From Imbricaverruca yamaguchii (Eukaryota > Arthropoda > Thecostraca > Neoverrucidae), in assembly GCA_034440575.1 (NCBI GenBank), contig JAOTOL010001433.1, positions 692,001-756,000 on the forward strand: 64,000 nucleotides of DNA, read 5' to 3'. Position 1 is the stretch's first letter; every line of letters begins with the position of its first letter. This document shows positions 1 to 10,400 of this stretch, piece by piece. The notes below the pieces were generated by a model. The model worked only from the letters and a program-made list of their open reading frames with translations. It was not told where the DNA came from and made no database searches. The position numbers and the translations under genes are program-made.

Positions 1-718
1 GCAATTGTGTGTAACAAACCAAGAACCTTAACCTGAAGCTGAAGCAAGCATGCTGGCAGTTGTTATTGATGCGAACCATTGATTGCTGCTTGAATTGTTT
101 CCAACCGTGGTTTCGAGCGCAAACCGTATAATTAGCATACAAAAACGAACGCTTCGTTTAACAAATGCTACTTCGCAGAGCTCCACCTAGTCCACGACAA
201 GCTTCGAGGTGTGATGACAGCACCGCACCCACCACCAAAAAAGCACCTACACACAGACAGCAATACAATTCCCCATACGGACATTTCCCAATCCCGCGGC
301 CCACCGGCGAAACAGTGTGGGGGGCGCCATTAGCCGTGAATGTGCATAAAGTGTGTCGTGAACCAACCAATAAACAAACAAACAACTCCCCATGCCACCT
401 TAGACACATGAACTGTTTCAGCAGACAGCGAACGCTCCGAACAACATAATCGTTATCACAGCAGCACGCCAGCAGGCCACCATCAATGGTATGCTTGACC
501 ACGAACCAAATAGCTTGCCTTTGGTTTCTCCACCCACCGAGACAATCAGATCCACAAGCATTCTTTCACAGGTATACAGGGGTCTCTCCAGCCACCTCCA
601 AAAATATACAGCCACGCACGGCTCCCGCCACACACAGCAGCGGTGTCCCGTCAGGTAGCTTAGCGCCGCATGGCCTTTGTTGTCGGCGGGTTCCAATAGC
701 TGTCAGTCCCGCCGGCGA
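1..718. other. Flank downstream of RUSF1, no gene seen
   Basis: This stretch lies beyond the stop codon of the minus-strand RUSF1 gene and would hold its 3' UTR. I see no coding region with family resemblance and no clear minus-strand polyadenylation signal. The only recognisable part is a SINE tail fragment at 280-386. Confidence 0.5.
280..386 (+). repeat. tRNA-Ser-type SINE, 5'-truncated tail
   Basis: The segment matches the 3' part of the SINE family seen in full at 12019-12199 and 40453-40634. Shared features are the block around CCCACGGCCCAC, the stretch ending AGCCGTGAATGTGCATAAAG, and a tail of AATAAACAAACAAAC. The tRNA-like head is missing. Confidence 0.8.
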
Positions 719-1417
719 CTACCAGTCGGCGCGGTACTCGCCCGGCTCCAGCAGGGTCCGCTCCAGCGCCCAGCCCTCGGCGCTGAGCCGCTGCAGCAGG
801 CGCGGCAGCAGGGCGCGCGCGGCCGCCTCGGCCGCCGCCTGCCAGTCGTCACCGCCGTCCCAGCTGCCGAGCTGGGCGCCGACCGGGCCGGCCGGCCGCC
901 GGCCGCCCGCCTCCAGCACGACCGCGGCCACGGCGGCCGCCAGCGCCGCCGCCAGCTGGTCCTCGACGGCGGCGCCGCGCCGCAGGCACGCCAGCGCGCG
1001 CCGCCGCCGCCGCTGCAGCAGCAGCAGGTACGGCCGGCCGGCGTACAGCGCCGCCAGCCGGCGCAGCCGCGCGGCGCCCGCGCAGCCGGCCAGCCGCTGC
1101 GGCGCGGCGCCCAGCTCCAGCCGCCAGCCGGCCGGCCCGCCGCCCAGCAGCAGGCGCTCGCGCCGGTTCACGCCGCGCACGCTCATGTCGCCGCCGCCGG
1201 CGGGCGAGAGGAACGCGTCCAGCACCAGCCGCAGGCGCGGCCCGTTCAGGCCGGACATGCACACGGCGCGCACCGCCCGGTAGTTGGTGAACACGTGCAG
1301 CGCCGTGAACGCGGCGAACAGCAGCCACGAGACGGCGCCGCCCGTCTCCACCATCGGCAGCAGCGCCATGGTGGTCAGCAGGCCGGCCAGCCCCACCACC
1401 CGCTCCTGGCTGCCGTC
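719..1417 (-). CDS. RUSF1: RUSF1 exon 5 (terminal coding exon)
   Basis: The exon opens after a CCGCAG acceptor with residues DGSQERVVGLAGLL and ends EPGEYRADW followed by TAG at 719-721. It covers residues 205-436. The first part holds hydrophobic segments (LLTTMALLPMV, WLLFAAFTALHVF), then NYRAVRAV, and then a long Arg/Ala-rich C-terminal domain ending in a GW...EPGEYRA signature like the vertebrate C-terminus. Extreme GC content produces long shadow reading frames on the other strand. Confidence 0.92.
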   Translation of the reverse strand, partial: DGSQERVVGLAGLLTTMALLPMVETGGAVSWLLFAAFTALHVFTNYRAVRAVCMSGLNGPRLRLVLDAFLSPAGGGDMSVRGVNRRERLLLGGGPAGWRLELGAAPQRLAGCAGAARLRRLAALYAGRPYLLLLQRRRRRALACLRRGAAVEDQLAAALAAAVAAVVLEAGGRRPAGPVGAQLGSWDGGDDWQAAAEAAARALLPRLLQRLSAEGWALERTLLEPGEYRADW

Positions 1418-4400
1418 CTGCGGATGTCAGAGGCCGGACACACTCGGGTCAGGCTCAGGTCGTCTGCCGGGTCAGGCTCCGGTCACCTGGCACACGCCAG
1501 ACGCAGGCCATTTGTCACACGTCCAACCCAGATCATCCGGCATGTAACTTCTACCACTCAAGTCACCTGTCGTGTGACCTCCGTCAGACTCGCCACCAAC
1601 AAACACCAGCTCTGTCTGGGCACGGGCGTGAAGGAGAAAAACCCGGAGAACAGCGCTCGTAGCCACGACAAACTATGCCACAAGTGACAACCAAAACGCC
1701 GATCTAAGACATGCTTACACACTGCAACACGTCTCGCACCACCGGCGTTCCCAATCCGTAATCACCACTGCGGTACTTATCTACATCTCCCGTTACCGTG
1801 CTCTCGGACTACACCCCTAAGTGATGCGAACTCGCCGTGGACCGCTGCGGCGTTTTTCTTTCGTGAAAATGGGTGGAAAATACAACTCATTGAAGACAGA
1901 ATTGATACCCATTCTGGAGGGTCTTGACATCATGCTTCTAGGCGTGAGCTTGGGCAGTATGCCACATTTTAGACCGTGGACCAGCCGGGCAACTAAAAAA
2001 GACCGCTGGTCTACTATCAGTCCGAATTCCATTACCGCACACCTATTTTCAGCATCGCACAGCCAACGAAACAACATCCGTTTAACCCTGGCGGGCCGCC
2101 GCCAGTGCGGACAAAGACGCGCTGCACCCTGGTTCTGCCAGCGGTGCAGGGGTGTCTGCGACAGGCGACCGCCAGGGACACGATCGTGTCGGGTGAGGTC
2201 GGCTGACCTTGACGGAGAGGTCGGCCATGTTGTTGTGGCGCGCCTGGTGCTGCACTATGGCCGCCCGCGTGGCGCCTCCCGCCACACCCACCAGGCTCTT
2301 AGCCAGGCCCGACACCACCATGGCTCCCTGGCGGCCAAGGGCGGAACTGTCAGTGCCGTGATCCTACTGCGGCGCATGGTGGAACGGCGAGAAATATGCC
2401 AGGAAGGTAGACAAATGACTAAATATATTGAATGATTGCAATCATACTTCGCAGTTTATGGTATCAACGTACTACTAATGTATTTATGTACCGTGCGAGC
2501 TGACACTGTAGAAATAGTGCCAAGTAGGAGCATGTGAAATATAACAACCATTGAACAAATTCCCCACCATTCAAAGCAGGATAGTATCACCTTGCAGCAG
2601 TTCCACCCATCCACAAACCACTGCGACTTTGTTCTAGACGCCACCCAACATCTAATCTGTGATTCCACCGCGATCTTATTCTCATTCCCACCAGTCCTCC
2701 CCGTCGTGAATTCACATATGCCCACGTGAACTGTCGACCACCCAAACTACGTCGGTGACCTTCAGGCGCGCACCCAGGATTTTTCCATGGGGGGGGGGCG
2801 GACCGAAAAGAGCACTTGGCCGGCTCCAAAAGGGCACTTTGCGGCCCGGGCACACTGGAACGTTTGCTGACCGGGGGGAGCGTGAATTTTCCATGGGACA
2901 CGTTATATCTGATAGCACCGAACCTGGGCAGGGCACGGAGCACTTTTAGATAAAAAGGCACCTAATTGGGACAGGCATAGGACAGCAAATGGCCCAGAGG
3001 AATTCCGTTTTTAGGCCGAAAGCGCAGTTTTGGGCCCAAAGGGCACCTTTAGCACAGGCGGGGCACATAAGGCAGGTGATTTTTGGGATAAATTTGGGAC
3101 ATTCCGGCCAAGAGGGCATTTCCCGTTCAAAAGAACACTTTGGTCTCATGGGGGGAGGGCCGGCCCCTGCCCCCCCTCCGGCGCGCCTATGGTGACCTTA
3201 TCCCCCCAATCTTGCACGTAACCGTTCATGACCATCTCATACCAACCCGTAAACGATGCACGTCCACTGTTACCATTCATGACCCAATCAGCGATCATGC
3301 CCGCGAACTCATCAGGTCACCTGGGACCCCGTGAGCTGCAGCTCAGGGGTGTAACGACTACACAGGTCAAGCAGCGAGACCACGTGAGTGACGCCACTTA
3401 TAACCCTCCCTCATGACCTGCCTATCACCACGTCCGTGGTCTCGCGTCACGGGCAGGCGTGACCTGCCCGTGACCTCGGTCGTGACCCACGGTGAAGTAG
3501 CGCCGCCCGAGGCTGGGTGCCGCCAGCTCCAGGCAGATGGCCGCGTCGTTCAGCACGTCGGCGAACAGGCGCCACTGCTTACAGCGCGCGTCCAGCGCCG
3601 CCGAGGAGCGCCACGCGAACACGATCTGTCCCACCATACTGGTGCCGTCCTGCCGGTCAGGGGAACACACTGTCCTGATGAGGGGAACACGACCTGTCAC
3701 ACCATACTGGTGCCGTCCTGCCGGTCAGATCACGATCTGTCCCACCATGCTGGTGCCGTCCTGCCGGTCAGAACACGATCTGTCCCACCATGCTGGTGCC
3801 GTCCTGCAGGTCAGGGGAACACGACCTGTCCCACCATACTGGTGTCGTCCTGCTGGTCAGGGAACACGATCTGTCCTGATGAGGGGAACACGATCTGTCC
3901 CACCATACTGGTGCCGTCCTGCCGGTCAGAACACGGTCTGTCCCGCCATACTGGTGCCGTCCTGCCGGTTAGGGGAACACGATCTGTCCCACCATACTGG
4001 TGTCGTCCTGCCGGTCAGGGGAACACGATCTGTCCCACCATACTGGTGTCGTCCTGCCGGTCAGGGGAACACGATCTGTCCCACCATACTGGTGCCGTCC
4101 TGCTGGTCAGGAGAACACGACCTGTCCCACCATACTGGTGCCGTCCTGCCGGTCAGGGGAACACGATCTGTCCCACCATAATGGTGCCGTCCTGCTGGTC
4201 AGGGGAACACGATCTGTCCCACCATACTGGTGCCGTCCTGCCGGTCAGGAGAACACGACCTGTCCCACCATACTGGTGCCGTCCTGCCGGTCAGGGGAAC
4301 ACGATCTGTCCTGATGAGGGGAACACGTTTGTCCCACCATACTGGTGCCGTCCTGCCGGTCAGGGGAACACGACCTGTCCCACCATACTGGTGCCGTCCT

Positions 4401-7400
4401 GCTGGTCAGGAGAACACGACCTGTCCACCATACTGGTGCCGTCCTGCTGGTCAGGGAACACGATCTGTCCCACCATACTGGTGCCGTCCTGCTGGTCAGG
4501 GGAACACGATCTGTCCCACCATACTGGTGTCGTCCTGCCGGTCAGGGGAACACGATCTGTCCCACCATACTGGTGTCGTCCTGCCGGTCAGGGGAACACG
4601 ATTGTCCCACCATACTGGTGCTGTCCTGCCGGTCAGGGGAACACGATCTGTCCCACCATACTGGTGTCGTCCTGCCGGTCAGGGGAACACGATCTGTCCC
4701 ACCATACTGGTGTCGTCCTCCCGGTCAGGGGAACACGATCTGTCCCACCATACTGGTGTCGTCCTGCCGGTCAGGGGAACACGATCTGTCCCACCATACT
4801 GGTGCCGTCCTGCTGGTCAGGGGAACACGATCTGTCCCACCATACTGGTGTCGTCCTGCCGGTCAGGGGAACACGATCTGTCCCACCATACTGGTGCCGT
4901 CCTGCTGGTCAGGAGAACACGATCTGTCCCACCATACTGGTGCCGTCCTGCTGGTCAGGGGAACACGATCTGTCCCACCATACTGGTGTCGTCCTGCCGG
5001 TCAGGGGAACACGATCTGTCCCACCATACTGGTGTCGTCCTGCCGGTCAGGGTAACACGATCTGTCCACCATACTGGTGTCGTCCTGCCGGTCAGGGAAC
5101 ACGATCTGTCCCACCATACTGGTGTCGTCCTGCCGGTCAGGGGAACACGATCTGTCCCACCATACTGGTGTCGTCCTGCCGGTCAGGGGAACACGATCTG
5201 TCCACCATACTGGTGTCGTCCTGCCGGTCAGGGGAACACGATCTGTCCCACCATACTGGTGTCGTCCTGCCGGTTAGGGGAACACGATCTGTCCCACCAT
5301 ACTGGTGTCGTCCTGCCGGTCAGGGGAACACGATCTGTCCACCATACTGGTGCCGTTGCTGGTCAGGGGAACACGATCTGTCCCACCATACTGGTGTCGT
5401 CCTGCCGGTCAGGGGAACACGATCTGTCCCACCATACTGGTGCCGTCCTGCTGGTCAGGAGAACACGATCTGTCCCACATACTGGTGCCGTCCTGCCGGT
5501 CAGGAGAACACGGTCTGTCCGCCATACTGGTGCCGTCCTGCTGGTCAGGGGAACACGATCTGTCCCACCATACTGGTGTCGTCCTGCCGGTCAGGGGAAC
5601 ACGATCTGTCCCACATACTGGTGTCGTCCTGCCGGTCAGGGGAACACGATCTGTCCCACCATACTGGTGCCGTCCTGCTGGTCAGGAGAACACGATCTGT
5701 CCCACCATACTGGTGTCGTCCTGCCGGTCAGGGAACACGATCTGTCCCCCATACTGGTGTCGTCCTGCCGGTCAGGGGAACACGATCTGTCCCACCATAC
5801 TGGTGTCGTCCTGCCGGTCAGGGGAACACGATTGTCCCACCATACTGGTGTCGTCCTGCCGGTTGGGGAACACGATCTGTCACCATACTGGTGTCGTCCT
5901 GCCGGTCGGGACACGATCTGTCCCACCATACTGGTGTCGTCCTGCCGGTCAGGGGAACACGATCTGTCACCATACTGGTGTCGTCCTCCCGGTCAGGGTA
6001 ACGATCTGTCCCACCATACTGGTGCCGTCCTGCCGGTCAGGGGAAACGACCTGTCACCATACTGGTGTGTCCTGCCGGTCAGGGGAACACGATCTGTCCC
6101 ACCATACTGGTGTCGTCCTGCCGGTCAGGGGACACGATCTGTCCCACATACTGGTGTCGTCCTGCCGGTCAGGGAACACGATCTGTCCCACCATACTGGT
6201 GTCGTCTCCGGTCGGGTAACACGATCTGTCCCACCATACTGGTGCCGTCCTGCCGGTCGGGAACACGACCTGTCCCACCATACTGGTGCCGTCCTGCCGG
6301 TAGGGAACACGATCTGTCCCACCATACTGGTGTCGTCCTGCTGGTCAGGGGAACACGATCTGTCCTGATGAGGGGAACACGACCTGTCCCACCATACTGG
6401 TGCCGTCCTGCCGGTCAGGGGAACACGATCTGTCCCACCATACTGGTGCCATCCTGCCGGCCGGGGGAACACGATCTGTCCTGATGAGGGGAACACGATC
6501 TGTCCCACCATACTGGTGCCGTCCTGCTGGTCAGGGGAACACGATCTGTCCCACCATACTGGTGTCGTCCTGCCGGTCAGGGAACACGATCTGTCCCACC
6601 ATACTGGTGTCGTCCTGCCGGTCAGGGGAACACGACTGTCCCACCATACTGGTGTCGTCCTGCCGGTTAGGGGAACACGATCTGTCCCACCATACTGGTG
6701 TCGTCCTGCCGGTCAGGGAACACGATCTGTCCCACCATACTGGTGTCGTCCTGCCGGGTCAGGGGAACACGATCTGTCCCACCATACTGGTGTCGTCCCG
6801 GTAGGGTAAACTTGTCCCACCCTGGTGCCGTCCTGCCGGTCGGGAACACGATCTGTCCCACCATACTGGTGTCGTCTGCTGGTCAGGGGAACACGATCTG
6901 TCCTGATGGGGGAACACGACCTGTCCCACCATACTGGTGCCGTCCTGCCGGTCAGGGGAACACGATCTGTCCCCATCTGGTGTCGTCCTGTGGTCGGGGA
7001 CACGATCTGTCTGATGGGGACACGACCTGTCCCACCTACTGGTGCCGTCCTGCCGGTCGGGAACACGATCTGTCCCACCATACTGGTGCCGTCCTGCTGG
7101 TCAGGGGAACACGATCTGTCCCACCATACTGGTGCCGTCCTGCTGGTCAGGGGAACACACTGTCCTGATGAGGGGAACACGATCTGTCCCACCATACTGG
7201 TGCCGTCCTGCTGGTCAGGGGAACACGATCTGTCACCTACTGGTGCCGTCCTGCTGGTCAGGGGAACACGACCTGTCCACCATACTGGTGCCGTCCTGCT
7301 GGTCGGGAAACGTCTGTCCACTACTGGTGCGTCCTGCTGGTCGGGAACACGATCTGTCCCACCATACTGGTGTCGTCCTGCCGGTCAGGGGAACACGATC

Positions 7401-10400
7401 TGTCCCACCATACTGGTGCCGTCCTGCCGGTCAGGGGAACACGATCTGTCCCACCATACTGGTGTCGTCCTCCGGTCGGGAACACGTTGTCCCCCATACT
7501 GGTGCCGTCCTGCTGGTCGGGACCGACCTGTCCCCATACTGGTGCCTCCTGCCGGTGGGACACGATCTGTCCCCATACTGGTGCCGTCTGCCGGTCGGGA
7601 CACCTTTACTGGTGCCGTCCTGCCGGTAGGGGAACACGATCTGTCCCACCATACTGGTGTCGTCCTGCTGGTCGGGCACACTGTCCTGATGAGGGAACAC
7701 GACCTGTCCCACCATACTGGTGCCGTCCTGCCGGTCAGGGGAACACGATCTGTCCCACCATACTGGTGCCGTCCTGCCGGTCAGGGGAACACGATCTGTC
7801 CTGATGAGGGGAACACGATCTGTCCCACCATACTGGTGCCGTCCTGCCGGTCGGGCCCGTGGGGAACACATCTGTCCACATCTGTCTGCCGGTAGGGGAA
7901 CACGACCTGTCCCACCATACTGGTGCCGTCCTGCCGGTCAGGGGAACACGATCTGTCCCACCATACTGGTGCCGTCCTGCTGGTCAGGGGAACACACTGT
8001 CCTGATGAGGGGAACACGATCTGTCCCACCATACTGGTGCCGTCCTGCCGGTCAGGGGAACACGATCTGTCCCACCATACTGGTGCCGTCCTGCCGGTCA
8101 GGGGAACACGATCTGTCCCACCATACTGGTGCCGTCCTGCGGTCAGGGGAACACGATCTGTCCCCTACTGGTGCCGTCCTGCCGGGGGAACACGTCTGTC
8201 CCCCTACTGGTGCCGTCCTGCCGGTGGGGAACACGATCTGTCCCCATCTGGTGCCGTCCTGCTGGTCGGGGACACATCTGCCTACTGGTGGTCCTGTTGG
8301 TCGGGGACCGACCTGTCCCACCATACTGGTCCGTCCTGGGGTCCCACCATACTGGTGCCGTCCTGCTGGTCAGGGGAACACGATCTGTCCCACCATACTG
8401 GTGCCGTCCTGCCGGTCAGGGGAACACGATCTGTCCCACCATACTGGTGCCGTCCTGCTGGTCAGGGGAACACGATCTGTCCCACCATACTGGTGCCGTC
8501 CTACCGATCGGCATGTCGTTACTAAAACGACTTTTCTAAATGAGCTAGATTCACAAGAACGACGCATTCTGAGTTGAAGTACAGACCGTGTTTCGCATAC
8601 CTCAATCCACGACACCATTGGATAAAAATGCTTGGCGGCGACATCATGATTGCGAGCTTAGAACAGGTTCATTTGGTGGTCGCGTACTCGGGAGTGTCAG
8701 ATGTCAGCTGACACTCCCGTCCGGAGATGAAACACGAGCGCGAGAAGCGAGTCGAACCTCGCTTCGCCGCAGCAGAGGAGACCAATCGCGGCCGGTGATG
8801 TGCCAACAGAGCTCTGTTGACAAGCTAACAGACATGTGAATGAGACGGACGGGTACCCCGGGAAGCCCCACCTTCAGCAGCCAGGTGATGGTGGCGGCCA
8901 GTGGTGTGGCCTCGGCGTCGCCGACGCCCATCCCCTGCAGGACGGCGCGTGTGGCGAGCGCTCCGGTGATGCAGCTGCAGAACGCCTGCAGCGTGTCCCA
9001 GATCTGCGGCACACGGTCATCTTCAACTCAATACGCACTGCGCAGCCAGGAGACGAGTGGTCCAGGCGTAAGTTGCTCGACTCACGATCGAAAGGCTGTG
9101 GGTTCGGGTCTCACCTGTCGCTACTCGTCGCCCGCCACCAATCGGCGTAAGGGATTGGCTGGATTGGATTGTGGATTTACGACGCGCTCAGCAGCTGAGG
9201 CCATACAGCGTCGCCTGCCTCTCACCCTGGCAGGAAGGGCGGACATCGCGTGGAATCAAACCCCGTACCTCTGGCTTGCCAGACGCTCAGCTTAACCACT
9301 GAGCTACCGACGCCCGTAAGGGATTGGCGACGCTATATGACTCAGCGGTCGATGTGTCGTAAAACCAACAACCAACCAACCGCTACGCAGCCACTTCCCT
9401 CCAATGTGCAGTCGCTTCTCTGCAGCACGCCATCATTTTTCCTCAGCGCACAGTCACCTCTCCTCAATTCACGCTCACCCCACTGCAATACACCGATATT
9501 TTCCTTCAACATATAATGGCACCGCCTCAGTACACGGGCATCGCTCGTGAATACACCATCACTCTCCTCAATACACCATCCCCCACCCCCATACAGTCGC
9601 TATTTCTGCAATATGCCATCATATCCCTTCAACACACCATCGTCTCCCTCAATACTCCAGTCACCTCCTTCAATACTCCAGTCACCTCCCTCAAATACAC
9701 CACTGTTGCTCTTCGACACATCATCGACCTTCCTCTATATCTCGTCATTTCCCAATACACCGCCACCTTCCTCCAGTCCATAGTTGCCTTTCTTCAATCG
9801 AATTCGCCTTTCCCCGAGACACAGCCACCTTTCCCCGACACCCAGTCTCCTGCAACAAGTCACAGTTCTCTATCACGATGTACCTGGTCGTCAGCAATCT
9901 GTTCGTTGGTTGGTTGGTTATTCATCTTACGACACATCGACCGTTGAGTCATGTAACGCCGCCAATCTCTCACGCCGATTGACCGAAGGCGAATAGTAGC
10001 GACAGGTGACACTCGAACCTACCATCTTTTGATGGTGAGGCAGGCATCTCACCACTGGACTACTCATCAACAGCCATCTGTTTGTGGAACCAAGCACAAA
10101 AACGTATCAAAGGTCAGTCCAGCAGTTCAGCGAGGACATCACCTGATGCCGTGTATCCCGAGTCTACCGACGCGCCGTGTACCAGCCGGTAGGAACAACC
10201 ACTATACAATTTCGGCAGGCCCCAGCCCCCCCCCTCCACCAAAGTGGACATAAGTCACCATATTTTTGGACTTTAGCATGGGATCCTATGGTGTGCTGAC
10301 TCACAACCGTTTCAAGTTCCCTTATTACTTCCATGCACCGGCCCTTCAACTCATTTTGGAAAAGCCCTACTGCTGGATGGTTGGTTATTTGGGCTTAGGG

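Noticed and set aside
677..1687. 336-codon plus-strand frame over RUSF1 exon 5
   Set aside because: Low-complexity Arg/Gln/Ala shadow of the minus-strand exon.
3619..8512. CRISPR array
   Set aside because: Units follow each other without variable spacers and the genome is eukaryotic.
3413..8577. Very long plus-strand open frames (862, 712, 356 codons) of repeated peptide
   Set aside because: They cycle through all three frames of the 46-bp minisatellite, which simply lacks stops on that strand. They have no start context, homology or splice support.
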